DNA of 22,500 bases from Chara braunii (lineage: Eukaryota; Streptophyta; Charophyceae; Charales; Characeae), in contig BFEA01000702.1 in NCBI GenBank assembly GCA_003427395.1, positions 269,285-291,784 on the forward strand, in the 5' to 3' direction. Below the pieces are notes generated by a model. It was not told the DNA's origin, did no database searches, and was given only the letters and a program-made list of their open reading frames with translations. Position numbers and translations under genes: made by a program. Below, one piece after another: positions 1 through 8,992 of the stretch (position 1 is its first letter; each line of letters starts with the position of its first letter).

Positions 1-8
1 GTCCGTCG

Positions 9-248
9 TCACGCACCAACCCACGAAGTTGTCACCTCGCTTAGTCCTCTTGTGCCCGTCAGGTTTGTCTGCGCACTACAATCCGTCGTAGCGTACGCGT
101 CAACCCCGCACATTCGGCACCAGTCCGTCGGGTCGCCCAACTTCCACATCAACTCACCTCTTACTTCGTTTGTGAGCCGACCCTCACTGATCGCCCTACC
201 GTGAGCTTCCGACAACTTTTTAAGAGAGCTATCTAATCTCGCTGCCAA
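9..248 (-). other. Possible short coding fragment, unknown product
   Basis: An open minus-strand frame of about 80 codons ends at a TGA at 9-11. It opens upstream of 248 without an ATG at that point. The middle reads like ordinary protein and contains the stretch WKLGDPTDWCRMCGVDAY, with a CxxC pair and a further Cys about nine residues later, but this fits no zinc-finger pattern I can name. It could be an exon or transposon relic, or chance. No start signal, splice site or neighbour supports it, so confidence is low. Confidence 0.2.
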
Positions 249-316
249 AATTTATAGCGTGCATGCATGCGCGATGAACACAGAATTGCAAGGACTTAGA
301 AGGAGAGAAGGGAAGG

Positions 317-368
317 GAGTGGCTACGTTCTGCATGGCCAGACCGCGGTGTGGGGGACGTAGCCACTC
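317..368. repeat. 12-bp perfect inverted repeat with 28-nt loop
   Basis: GAGTGGCTACGT at 317-328 is the exact reverse complement of ACGTAGCCACTC at 357-368. The intervening 28 bases are GC-rich and contain CCGCGG. The arms could fold into a hairpin in RNA or extrude in DNA. No associated gene, poly-T run or terminal repeat shows what it does; it could be a relic of a small inverted-repeat element. Confidence 0.5.
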
Positions 369-1029
369 TCCACACATCGATCTGATCATGTAGCTGGCGG
401 GCTAAGTAAACACAGCAGAAGGAAAAGAGAGGGCGGGAAAGACGAAGCTCAAGAAAAAAAATACAGTTACAATGGCACCCACTCATAAATTACGGTTGCA
501 CACAAGATTAAGGGCGCCAACTAATCAGAGCTCCGTTGCAGCTGCAAAAAGAAGCGTGCAAGTAAAGAGCATCGCGCGACAAAAAAAATCCTAAATTCCT
601 AAATTCCTATCTAATTCGAAAATGCAAAAACTTCCAAAAATAGCTTCAATAAAGCACAAATTCCAAAAAGAAAAATCCGAAATTCCGAGAATCGTCGAGG
701 GCTGGACAATGTTTGAGATGAAATTTAAAAAGAAAGAAGCAAAACGCCCGCGCAATCTTCGCGTTGAAAACCCGACACCAGAACAAAAAGAAGCTACGCC
801 AACCATTATTAATCGCGCCTGCGGCGGCGCACCACTCAACCGTTCGTCCCGGGACATGCCCAGCCCTGGCCCCAACAATCCTAAAGGAAGCGACGTAAAA
901 AGAAGAAGAAATGAGGACACCGATGCAACTTCCCGTGGATCTCACCTCCCATGATTGGCCCAAATTTTCCCGATTTAAAAGACCCCTCTTATCATCGCGC
1001 AGAAAATCACGCGGAACAGAAATTGATTC

Positions 1030-1120
1030 GTCACATATGTGACACCCAGGGGGTTCCAATCTTGAGCAAGCTCATGCTTGCTCGATTTTTCGACACGTGT
1101 CGATCTCTCTAATCGATCGA
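1030..1120. promoter_or_regulatory. Cluster of four short dyad symmetries including a G-box core
   Basis: Four perfect dyads lie in 91 bases. 1030-1043 is the 14-bp palindrome GTCACATATGTGAC. 1064-1083 is an 8-bp stem (GAGCAAGC / GCTTGCTC) with a 4-nt loop. 1090-1103 is the 14-bp palindrome TCGACACGTGTCGA. 1113-1120 is TCGATCGA. The third contains CACGTG, the plant G-box and bHLH/bZIP core, and the first contains CATATG, an E-box. That such elements can be transcription factor sites is family knowledge; no gene here shows they are used. Confidence 0.35.
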
Positions 1121-2213
1121 CATGCGGAGCTCTCTTCGTTGCCACTTACCATACGATAAGAGTGTGAAAGTCATCCAGTGTGGCACACACGGGCTCTATC
1201 CTACTTCTTCCTGGGCAAGGGCTCTAACCATCGAAAGGGGGGATTGCTCGTGCCATCATCGTGACACGTTGTTAACCGGTAGAAGGGCTCTGCCAGCCTC
1301 CAACACAGTATCTGTGTCTCGCGCCGCGTCTATCACCCACGGGAGGGTTGGTCGGGGCTCCTGTAACCTGCACAATCCACGTCAGTACACATCCAAGACA
1401 AAGTGTCGCTCACACTGACTCGAGGCCATGTGATACAAGTCTCAAAGAGTAGCCAGGAAAAAGAACAATATCAGAGTCTCCATTTAGTCAAGTACAATGG
1501 GGTGCTCTGCACAGTCCCCGATCCCAGGTGAAGTCCCCCTGTCTATGTGCGTGGGATTTGTTTTAGTGCCTACGGAACGCGTGGATAATCTCCACCTAAC
1601 TCTTCCTCTCACGAAGGCTCTTTGATACCTCGCACGCCTGTCCCACGGAATGGTGTTTGAACTCTCTGTGTCAGACGTCTCCTCCCTCGCCCATCGAGGC
1701 CATAACTCAAGCTCTGTCCAGACCATGCCTCGCTGGGATCCCGACTTGACGAGACAACGCTCCAGAGGCCCGTTGGTGGAAGTCCCCCTCCGAAGGCCCT
1801 GTTCGCAGTACCTCTTCAAGGGCCCGGTTCATGAGCGCGCCTCTTTGGACGGGATCTAATCTGCCATGCGGCCCTCCGGAAACCCGTATCACAAAGTACC
1901 TTTTCGAAAAGCCCGGTTCGGAATTGTACGTTTTGGGCGTCCACGAGACTCAAATTGACCAACCACTGCCCCTGGACCGCCGTGAGCTACCTGGGGAATC
2001 GAAATCACGAAGTACCTGTTCGGAACGCCTGGTTCGGAAATCTGCCCCTTTGGAAGTCCCAGAGCCTCAAGATGACCGGTCAATGTTCCCAAGCTGCCAT
2101 GAGCCCCCTTCGGAAACCCGAGTCGCCAAGCGCCTGGTCGGAGGGTCCAACTCGAAATGTGAAGCGTGCTTCACTGTCGCACCTCTTCAGAACGTACCTC
2201 TTAGAAATCTAAC

Positions 2214-2393
2214 TTCACGGTCGTACCTTTTCGCGGGCGTACTTCTTGGAAAGCCCCCTTCACGGTCGTACCTCTTTGTGGACGTACCTCTTGGAAAGCC
2301 CGCTTTGCGGTCGTACCTCTTCGCGGACTTACCTCTTGGGTAGCCCGCTTCGCGGTCGTACCTCTTTGCGGACGTGCCTCTTGGGAAGCCCGC
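2214..2393. repeat. 45-bp tandem array, four units, within left LTR
   Basis: Units start at 2214, 2259, 2304 and 2349, with a fifth beginning at 2394 and then degenerating. Each unit contains a form of CGGTCGTACCTCTT followed by GGACGTACCTCTTGG. Because 45 is a multiple of three, several frames stay open across the array on both strands, which makes spurious repeat proteins. Half-unit similarity (GTACCTCTT occurs twice per unit) suggests the 45-mer grew from a shorter motif. The degenerate extension runs to about 2600. Confidence 0.85.
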
Positions 2394-2654
2394 TTCGCGG
2401 TCGTACCTCTTCACAACGTACGCCTTAAAAATCCCGGTTCACAACCGTACCTCTTCGCGGATGTACCTCTTAGCGGACGTACCTCCTAGAAGGCCTACTT
2501 CACGGTCGTACCTCTTCGAGGACGTACCCTTAGAATTCACTGTTCACAACCGTACGTCTTGGCGGATGTACCTTTTAGCGAGCGTACCTCCTAGAAGGCC
2601 CATTTCGGTAACATGCCCTCTTGGTAAAGTACCCTTTCCGGGAAAATACCCCTC

Positions 2655-2809
2655 CGGTAAAGTATCCCTCCGGAAAGTGGCTCTTCGGTGAAGTATCCCT
2701 CCGGCAGGTAGCTCTTCGGTAAAATATCCCTTCGGCAAGCGGCTCTTCGGTAAAGTATCCCTTAGGCAGGTAGCTCTTCGGTAAAGTATCCCTCCGAGGG
2801 GATAGTATC
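2655..2809. repeat. 31-bp tandem array, about 4.7 units, within left LTR
   Basis: Units start at 2655, 2686, 2717, 2748 and 2779, exactly 31 bp apart, with the consensus beginning CGGTAAAGTATCCCT and ending in a variant of GGTAGCTCTT. The last unit is incomplete. The unit is unrelated to the preceding 45-mer, so it arose as a separate expansion. A one-base shuffle within the third unit of the right LTR copy does not change its length. Confidence 0.85.
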
Positions 2810-3239
2810 CGCTCGGAATGCGTCCCTTCAGGTCTCTCGGATCAGTGGTCAGTCTTCGCCGGGGGGGTCTGTTCCCTCCTCGAAAGGCCCCGCTCTTTTG
2901 GTGATCCGTATGTGCCCGAAAGGTGACGTCACAATCAAACTCTAGTCACGTCCGAGAAGCTCGCCGCGCCCTGTGTTCCATCGGTCTCAAAGGCCCGTTA
3001 AGCCCGATAACCCGTCAGTGCTCCAAAGGCTCGTTACGTGCAGCAACCCGGCTGGGTCCGAGTGCCCTGTCACGCCCGGTGGTTCGACGACGCTCGAAGA
3101 GCCCAGGTAGCTGGGCGGTCTGTCCGCGCACGGAAAGAGGCGTCTTGCCCAATGTTGAGCTGCACCTTCCCTCACCCTCTCTTCGCACTGGGATTCCCCG
3201 TTCTCGCTTCAGCACTGCAGTCGCGCGTAATGTTGGTTC

Positions 3240-3470
3240 TCCCGTACGTGCGGTAGTGCACAGATCTCCCCCCAGTAACTCTCCCGTTCACGCAGTGATG
3301 CGCAGATCTCCCCCGAAGTCAACTCCCCCGTGTGCACAATAGCACTCGGATCTCCCCCGCAGTTTGCTATCCCGTGTGCGCGGTACTGCGCGGCTCTCCC
3401 CGCAGTAACTCCCTCGTAGGCGCAGTAGTGTGTGGGTCTCCCCTCCGTGGCCAGCTCCCATGCGCGCGGC
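3240..3470. repeat. 42-44-bp tandem array, about five units, within left LTR
   Basis: The motif GATCTCCCC or a one- to two-base variant recurs at 3263, 3305, 3349, 3392 and 3434, giving periods of 42-44 bp. Units also share GTGCGCGGTA-like and AGTAACTC-like segments. The right LTR copy is cut off inside the fourth unit of this array (19430), so the array coincides with a rearrangement breakpoint. Confidence 0.75.
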
Positions 3471-3650
3471 CTCGCGCGGATGTTCCCCGCGGATAGCTAT
3501 CCCGTGCGCGCAATAGAGAGTAGAGGCGCGCAGTGATGCGCGGGCATTCAGACCCTATGTGCGAGCGCGCAAAGAAGCGCGAGTGTGCACAGTCGTATGT
3601 GGGGCCGCGCGTTCGATTTTGACGGCATGCAAGTGTGTGCATGCGGGTGT

Positions 3651-4000
3651 GCGGGTGGAAGTGCTCAATCGGGTCCCCGCGCGCGCGAATCCTTAGGTGC
3701 GCGGGTGGTAGTGCTCAATTGCGCGCCCGAGCGTGCCTGTCCGCAGGTCCGCGGGTGGCTGTGCACGATCGCGCGCCCGTGCTCGCGTGTCCGGAGGTGC
3801 GCAGGTAGAAGCGCTCAATCTCGCGCCCGTGCGTGCTTGTCTGCAGGTGCACGGGTAGTAGCACTCAATCGCGCGCCCATGCGTGCCTGTCCGCAGGTGC
3901 GCGGGTGGCTGTGCACGATCACGAGCCGGTGCTCACGTGTCCGGAGGTGCGCTGGTGGCAGTGCGCAGTCACACCCAGTGCGTGTTTCAGTGCATGTTCC
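3651..4000. repeat. 50-bp tandem array with 150-bp higher-order structure, seven units, within left LTR
   Basis: Units start at 3651, 3701, 3751, 3801, 3851, 3901 and 3951, each exactly 50 bp apart, with cores such as GCGGGTGG and GTGCTCAATCGCGCGCCC. Units three apart are more alike than neighbours: 3751 and 3901 agree at 46 of 50 positions, and 3701 pairs with 3851. This shows an A-B-C trimer duplicated as a 150-bp block. The seventh unit is the most divergent and marks the array edge. The sequence is very CpG-rich. Confidence 0.85.
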
Positions 4001-4136
4001 GTCTCGCGCTCCTCCCCTCCGTGATCCCCCGTACCTGTCCGGTGTGCGTGTCCCTGTTCATCTCCCCTCCCGTCTGTCGTGTTTCCCGTACGCGGAGCTC
4101 TCGTGTGCCCCTCGTTCGCGTGTCCCGGGAGCGTCG

Positions 4137-4495
4137 AAGTCCCCTCTGCCACAGCTCCCGTGTGTGTCCCGTCTCACGTGCGGCCTCTCTTCCGCTCGTG
4201 TCGCCTGCGTGTTTCCCGTGCGAGAGAGAGATCCCCTTCTTCGCACACGTGCGCAGTGTCTTGCACGTGTTGTCGCCCTGCGCGCATCTCTTCCGCACAA
4301 GCCTGAAGACCCCCGTTGCAGCTCGTGCGTGTCCCGTCTGACGCGCGGCCTCTGTTCAGATCGTGTCGCCTGCATGTTTCCCGTGCGAGAGAGAGATCCC
4401 CTTCTTCACACATGTGTGCAGTGTCTTGCACGTGCTGTCCCCCTGCGCTCGTCTCGTCCGCACGCGCCTGAAGACCCCTGTTGCAGCCCGTGCGT
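4137..4495. repeat. 165-bp tandem duplication plus partial third unit, within left LTR
   Basis: CGAGAGAGAGATCCCC at 4221 recurs at 4386 and GTCCCGTCT just before 4175 recurs 165 bp later. Units start at the GAAG of about 4137 and at 4302, and a third begins near 4467 before diverging into unique sequence. The third LTR copy at the right end of the window contains the same region in inverted orientation, but only about one unit is visible before the window ends. Confidence 0.75.
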
Positions 4496-4885
4496 GCCAG
4501 CTCCTCGTGCGCCAGTCTCCCGTGCGCCTGTCCTTGCACGCGAGAAGGGTCGTGCGCCTTCCCGTCCGTGTCTCCTCTCGCGCGCCTCTACTTGCGCATC
4601 TCCCAAGTGTCCTCCACTTGAGCCGTGTTGGGCTTATAAAGTATGCAGCCCCCGGTCTCAGCCCACTTACGCCCCAAAGTGTCGGCGTGGGCCTGCTGAA
4701 GTTGCAGCGCCCCGGTACCGATCCCGCGCCCGGGCCTGATTAGACCCCCGAACAGGTTTTGTCGAGGAGGGCCTATTTTTCGGGAACCGGGCCCTTTGCA
4801 GCGCCCTGGTACCGAAGCTCTCCCCGAGCCTATCTCTGGCCTACTTTGGCCTATGTGGTCCCCACCCACAAATGGTACCGGCCCC

Positions 4886-4893
4886 CTTTTATA
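4886..4893 (-). promoter_or_regulatory. TATA box of the left LTR promoter
   Basis: The minus strand reads TATAAAAG from 4893 to 4886 in the context TGTATAAAAGGGGGCC, about 530 bases into the LTR from its 5' end at 5422. The same motif in the same context occurs in the inverted copy at 21934-21941. If used, transcription would start near 4860, making U3 about 560 bp and leaving more than 3.5 kb, including all five arrays, for R plus U5. A weaker TATA-like sequence (TTTATAAG) lies at about 4632-4641. Confidence 0.55.
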
Positions 4894-5422
4894 CAAGCCC
4901 CGCAGGCCTGTCGAATTCCCTGGCCGGAAGGCCTCCTCGTGGCTTCAAAAACCCGCGCCCATTTTTCCTTAGTCTCAAGGCCCCCTCGTAGCCCTGTCTC
5001 ACCACTTTGTCGATGCTGGTTCCTTCGGGATCCGACCAGGCGAGACAATGTCGAATGCCACCCCCGCTTAAGTTACTCATAGCCTCGCGGTAGACGCCCT
5101 ACGTCCCCATTTCCCTCAATCGTCTCGTCGAGCTTTGGCGTCATCCCGACCTTTCGTGGCCGCGCCGCTCGTCGGAATCCTCGGCAATCGTCCTCCGTGG
5201 TGGCCTTTTCAAGCCTGTTGGCGGTTACATTCGGCCCCTTCTTATAAGGATACCGGTTTCCAATACTCGGCCCTTGTCCAGTCGATCACCGTCTCGTCGT
5301 TCCGTTGCCGCATTTCGTCTTGGTCGCTGAGCCCCGACTAGGTAGTAATCCATAATTAGAAACCCTGTCGCGCGTCCTTGTAGGGGAAGTAAAGGGCGAC
5401 GTAGCGCTGGTGCCGCCCGACA

Positions 5423-5441
5423 GCAACCCCCCCCCATTCTC
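5423..5441 (-). promoter_or_regulatory. Polypurine tract priming plus-strand DNA synthesis
   Basis: On the minus strand the bases just upstream of the LTR start are GAGAATGGGGGGGGGTTGC, with nine G residues (5427-5435 as C on the plus strand). LTR elements need an RNase H-resistant purine tract at this position to prime plus-strand synthesis. The TTGC between the G-run and the LTR is slightly untypical; otherwise the position is exactly right. Confidence 0.7.
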
Positions 5442-5738
5442 GACGTCCCTGGTGAGCGATCTGGGTATATCCAGGAAAAAGGGGAGGAGAAAAGTTGACT
5501 CCTAATCTCTACCCATCAACCCAGGATTGTCTTCTTTATCCTCACCGAGTCCCTTTTTGTCGCATTTTCGTCTTTCTTTGCTTCTTCTTAACTAATCTCT
5601 TTTTAACCCCTAATCGGTTGGTGAACCTCCGCTGCCCGTTCTCATAGCGGCGCTCACTCTCTGTCTTGTCTACTACCAGTATGGCCTTAATAGTCTCCTT
5701 GCATTTTCGCTTCTTTTCCTTCCTCAACCCGACCGATT
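5442..5738. other. Region between pol tail and polypurine tract
   Basis: This stretch of about 300 bp is pyrimidine-rich on the plus strand, so purine-rich on the element's coding strand. A Lys/Glu-rich frame (5542-5775) overlaps the end of the integrase tail in another frame. It may be a frame-shifted continuation of the basic C-terminal tail or simply a low-complexity shadow; I cannot decide. Confidence 0.4.
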
Positions 5739-6104
5739 CTACGACTTCTTCTTCTTCTTCTTCGTGCCTTTCCATTGTCTACCCTTGACCCCTAGGGCCT
5801 TCTCTTTCCCCTTTCTTGTAGATATCTTAGAGGACTCTCCTGTCTCATGAGTGACCTTTCCAGTAGGGTCTTCTTCACGCTTCTCCAGGCGTCCTTCTAG
5901 TCGCTTGTCAATTTCTTCTTTCTCGTTATCCTTCCGCAGATGCAAAGTAGGCTCCTTACATTCCTTAAAGATTTTTAAGCGAGCACCTGATACCGGTTCC
6001 GCCCGTCTAGCCCCATCTAGCTCCTCTATTAGATAGGCTCTACCTTCCAGCCTCTTTACCACACGATAGGGCCCATCCATCGGTTCGCTTACTTCCCGGT
6101 CCAA
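5739..6104 (-). pseudogene. pol: Integrase C-terminal GPY-like module and basic tail (Ty3/gypsy pol)
   Basis: This is the C-terminal end of the element's polyprotein. It contains GPYRVVKRLEGRAYLIEELD, fitting the GPY/F module that follows the catalytic core in many Ty3/gypsy integrases and takes part in integration. The rest is a charged tail rich in Lys and Glu, ending in a run of Lys. The frame is open upstream of 6104 without an ATG. It is one frame off the catalytic core, which stops at 6089, so a frameshift near 6090-6160 broke the protein. The assignment rests on the GPY motif and its position. Confidence 0.7.
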
Positions 6105-6568
6105 GTCCTTTCTAACGAAGAATCGTAAAGTAAGACTAGACCTCCCTCGGGTATCCCTTCTTGCCTAACTCGGACATGCTTATCCCATCTTACCTTCTCC
6201 TTTTCCCTCTGGATCTTTAGCTTTTCCGTAGCATCTAGGGTGCTATCCTTGAGGGTCTCGGCTCTTTGTTTGACTCTAGCGGCCAACAATTGTTCTCTAG
6301 TCGAGACTTCTTCCCAGGCAATTGTCTGCCAAGAATCGATATGAAATTCTATTGGTAAGGGACAGTGCCTGCCAAACCACAAAGTGTAGGGTGGATATCC
6401 CGTAGTTGATCGAACGGTAATATTATCCGCCCAGACAACGAATCTTAAGAGCCTAGGCCACTTCTTTTCCTTCCCTTCACACCATTTGGCGAGCGCATTC
6501 ACTAGAGACTGATGTCCACTTTCTACATGAGCATTAGTTTGGAAATGGTATGTCGTGGACAGTGACAC
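6089..6568 (-). pseudogene. pol: Integrase catalytic core, second part (carries the catalytic Glu)
   Basis: This continues the integrase frame after an in-frame TGA at 6581. The start region contains TTYHFQTNAHVESGHQSLV, the segment holding the catalytic Glu (residue 16, near 6523). The preceding catalytic Asp is near 6631, which gives exactly 35 residues between them, as in the classical DD35E arrangement. Downstream, WADNITVRSTTGYPPYTLW is a typical Ty3/gypsy integrase segment. The frame ends at 6089, just before the GPY-like module, which is in another frame. Confidence 0.85.
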
Positions 6569-6580
6569 CCGTATCCCCGC

Positions 6581-7393
6581 TCACTGGAGCAGCTCCTGAA
6601 CTTCCTTAGCCATGAACTCTGATCTCCTATCCATGACGATTTTTCCTACGCAACCATACCGCGTGATATATTTCGTAAGGTATCCACTAACAGCCTTGCC
6701 GGTTTTCTGACGTAACGGCCATGCTTCTACAAATCCGGTCAAGTCGTCCCTAATATCCATGATATAATTCATTCCCCCTTCTCCTTTGCGCATCTTAACT
6801 AAATCCACGTGAATTTTCTGACCTACCGTTGTAGGATACGAAGGAAATAGGGGTTCCCTATACTTAACTACAACCCTTTTCTGACACTCCACGCATGTGA
6901 GACAGTACGCTTCCACGTCCCTATATAGACCATCCCACCAATAAAGGTTCCTGACCTTCTCAAAGGTTCCTTCCACTCCTGTGTGTCCTCCAACGACGTC
7001 GTGAAGCTCCGCTATTATGTCTCGTTGCTCATCCTCATCACAGACGACCCTCTTCGACATTCCGTTCTTAGGCGGTCTCTTAAAGAGGTGGTCTGCCTTT
7101 AGGCAATACTGCTGAGCCTCCTTCCTAACCTTATCATCCGTCTCGGCGTCACCTATGAGGTATCGCTCTATCCGGTGGTATTTTCCTGTAAAGAGGTTCT
7201 CAAGGAACAACGGAGTCCTGGTCGTACTTGGCTCCATTCTCATAGAGTCTATCTCCATCTGCAAAAACTTATCGACTCCCGCAAGCGATCCTAGGTTCCC
7301 TTCTTCTAACGGAATTCGTGATAAGTCATCCGCAACCGAATTTTTAGCCCCCGATATCCGTTCCACCACATAGTCGAACATTCTTATATACAT
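6581..7393 (-). pseudogene. pol: End of RNase H, and integrase zinc domain plus first catalytic Asp residues
   Basis: The first 30 residues finish the RNase H domain (SGAKNSVADDLSRIP). The integrase follows: an HHCC zinc domain with H131, H137, C164 and C167, then HVDLVKM with catalytic D197, then VMDRRSEF with catalytic D255. In the family the second Asp is usually followed by R-G-S/T; here it is R-R-S. Integrase inserts the DNA copy into the genome. The same frame is interrupted by TGA at 7397-7399 upstream, where the family usually has a Trp, and by TGA at 6581-6583 downstream, so the piece is part of one broken gene. Confidence 0.85.
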
Positions 7394-8992
7394 GAGTCAT
7401 CTAGTAATTATGGGATCTGTCAATGAAAAGTCTTTCTGTAAGACGGCCGCCACGGCTGTTGGGTCGACCCGTAGTACAAATCTTCGACCGTAAATATAAT
7501 GACGAAAGACATTCAAGCAGTGTAGCACCCCGAGGACTTCTTTCTTAAACTGTGAATAGTTCCTCTAAGTGGTGTTTAAGGTCTTCCTCTCGAATCTAAG
7601 AGGTCTCTCACGGCCCTCTTGGTTTTTCTGAGCTAAGACTCCCCCAATGGAGGCAGGCCCCGCATCCGTGCATACCACAAATGGTCGCTTCTCCTCGTCC
7701 TCAAAGTAAGGAACACCGAGAACTTGTCCCCCTTCTTTAAATTCATCCTTCAGGGCTTTCACAGTATCCTCCTTCTCACTCGTCCAACTCCACTCCACTC
7801 GTTTGCGAAAGAGCCTCCTTAGCGGCTCAGCCTTCCCAGCATAGCCCTTTATGAAATTCTTCAAGAATCCAACCACTCCCAGCAACTGACGTATATCAGT
7901 AATATGTCGTAGCGGAGTAGGCCAGTTCATAAGCTTCTCTAACTTTGCGGGATCCGGCCTTCTACCATCCTTGTCAAAGATGTAGCCTAGTATCTGTATA
8001 GAAGACAATGCCCACCTACTTTTAGTTCCGCTTACGGTTAGATTAGCATCCTCCAACTTCACTAGCACCTTCTTAATATCTTCAACATGGGTAGCGACGA
8101 ACCTCCTTATTCCAGGCCTCACCACAGTCTCGTCCTTCTCATAGGGTCCCTTGATTGGGAAATCATCCAGGAAAACCTCCACCAGATTCGGTATGAGTTC
8201 TCCTAAGACAACCACCATCTCTCTTTGAAAGACCGCCACGCCATTGGTCCATCCCATAGGTACAACCATCATCTGTATTAGCCCCAACCGCGTATGCATG
8301 GCCGTTAGGTGCCGGTCTCGGTAATCAAGAAGAATCTCGTCATAGCCTGAGAAAAGGTCGCAGACCGAGTAAATCGAGCGTCCGGCAGCTCCCTCAGAGA
8401 GAAGATCTGCGTTCGGGATAGATCTGGCGTCCCTAACTGTAACCTTATTCATTTTCTGTAGGTCTTGTATCCATCGAAGCTTCTCATTCGACTTCCGAAT
8501 GAAGAACCATCTATTGGCGTAGGCGCTCTCACATGGTTCTGCTACGAACGTTCTTATCTTCTCCTTCAAGAAATTCAGTATCATCTCCTTCTCCTTTTGC
8601 ACGCACTTCCACCCAACATCATTCCACGGCACGTGCGGCACCGTATAGATCCTCGCGGGCTTAGCATATCTAGGATCTATCCTTCCTCTCTCCGCATCAC
8701 AAAAGACTATTGCCTTGTCATACGCTCTCAAGGTGTCTATTATCAACTCCCTCTCTTCTTTAGTTATGTTCCCGTCACCCATGTCCATCCCCTCTATCCT
8801 CTCATCGGTAATTCTTTGCTCTTCAGTAGCCTTTCGCTCCCTAATCATCTGAGTGATCTCTTTCTCAGTGATTTCTACCTCCCCGGTCCTATCACGGCTG
8901 ACCGCGGCTGGCTTGACTTTTTGCGCTACTGTTTTGTATCTCTTTCCCCCGCTGTGTGGGGGAATTCCTCCAAAAAAGATAGGTTCACGCAC
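7394..8992 (-). pseudogene. pol: Reverse transcriptase and RNase H of the giant element
   Basis: Residues about 120-280 are reverse transcriptase: RWFFIRKSNEKLRWIQDL, catalytic D212 in VCDLFSGYDEI, VVPMGWTNGVAVFQ, and FLDD with D276 and D277. PGIRRFV (293) and TVSGTKS follow, then the connection region, then RNase H from TDAGPASIGGVL (442). The frame stays RNase H-like past a TAG at 7565 (FKKEVLGVLHCLNVFRHYI follows) up to TGA at 7397. All three polymerase Asp residues are present. The FSGYD and PGIRRFV signatures resemble a lineage best known to me from fungal Ty3/gypsy elements. There is no ATG at the 5' end, which overlaps the protease frame by 67 bases and probably depended on frameshifting. 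Confidence 0.9.

Larger units (their letters stand above)
1..1269. other. Flanking DNA left of the giant retroelement, no convincing gene
   Basis: This stretch lies outside the left LTR, whose first bases TGTTAACC start at 1270. It has no recognisable domain. Part of it (about 560-740) is A-rich, with short direct repeats of the type TAAATTCC near 592-608. Short overlapping open frames occur on both strands at 591-1059, but they contradict each other and look like chance. Two structural features are listed separately: an inverted repeat at 317-368 and a cluster of palindromes at 1030-1120. I cannot say whether this is host intergenic DNA or old transposon debris. Confidence 0.6.
1270..5422 (-). 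mobile_element. Left (3') LTR of giant minus-strand Ty3/gypsy element, 4.15 kb, complete
   Basis: Read on the minus strand the LTR starts TGTCGGGCGG at 5422 and ends CCGGTTAACA at 1270, so it carries the usual TG...CA ends. Three points fix the borders. The segment 1270-3398 is repeated at 17302-19430 at a constant offset of 16,032, beginning exactly at TGTT next to the primer binding site. A G-run polypurine tract abuts 5422. An inverted third copy starts precisely at TGTCGGGC (21390). At 4,153 bp it is very long for an LTR, though lengths of this order are known in some large plant elements. It contains five tandem arrays and a TATA box on the correct strand. Long open frames inside it on both strands come from GC-rich, stop-poor repeats and are not considered genes. 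Confidence 0.85.

Noticed and set aside
622-1059. Lys-rich plus-strand frame and two minus-strand frames
   Set aside because: They overlap one another on opposite strands, reflect A-rich composition, and show no domain.
1265-1269. Target site duplication flanking the giant element (CACGT)
   Set aside because: The other flank is missing because the right LTR is truncated, and the sequence next to the third LTR copy (GCGTG when re-inverted) does not match.
1831-2691. Repeat proteins of the RSYLFADVPLG type (plus) and KRYDREAGFPRG type (minus), also at 17863-18723
   Set aside because: They are translations of the 45-bp array, open in several frames because 45 is divisible by three. Their identity in both LTRs reflects the DNA identity patch, not protein selection.
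2214-4000. CRISPR-like array
   Set aside because: Units are contiguous tandem repeats without unique spacers, in a eukaryotic LTR.
3585-4739. A 384-codon plus-strand open frame and several overlapping ones on both strands
   Set aside because: It lies wholly inside the LTR in GC-rich tandem arrays with few stop codons; overlapping frames are equally open, the product is Cys/Arg/Pro-rich nonsense, and a 150-bp repeat period keeps frames open automatically.
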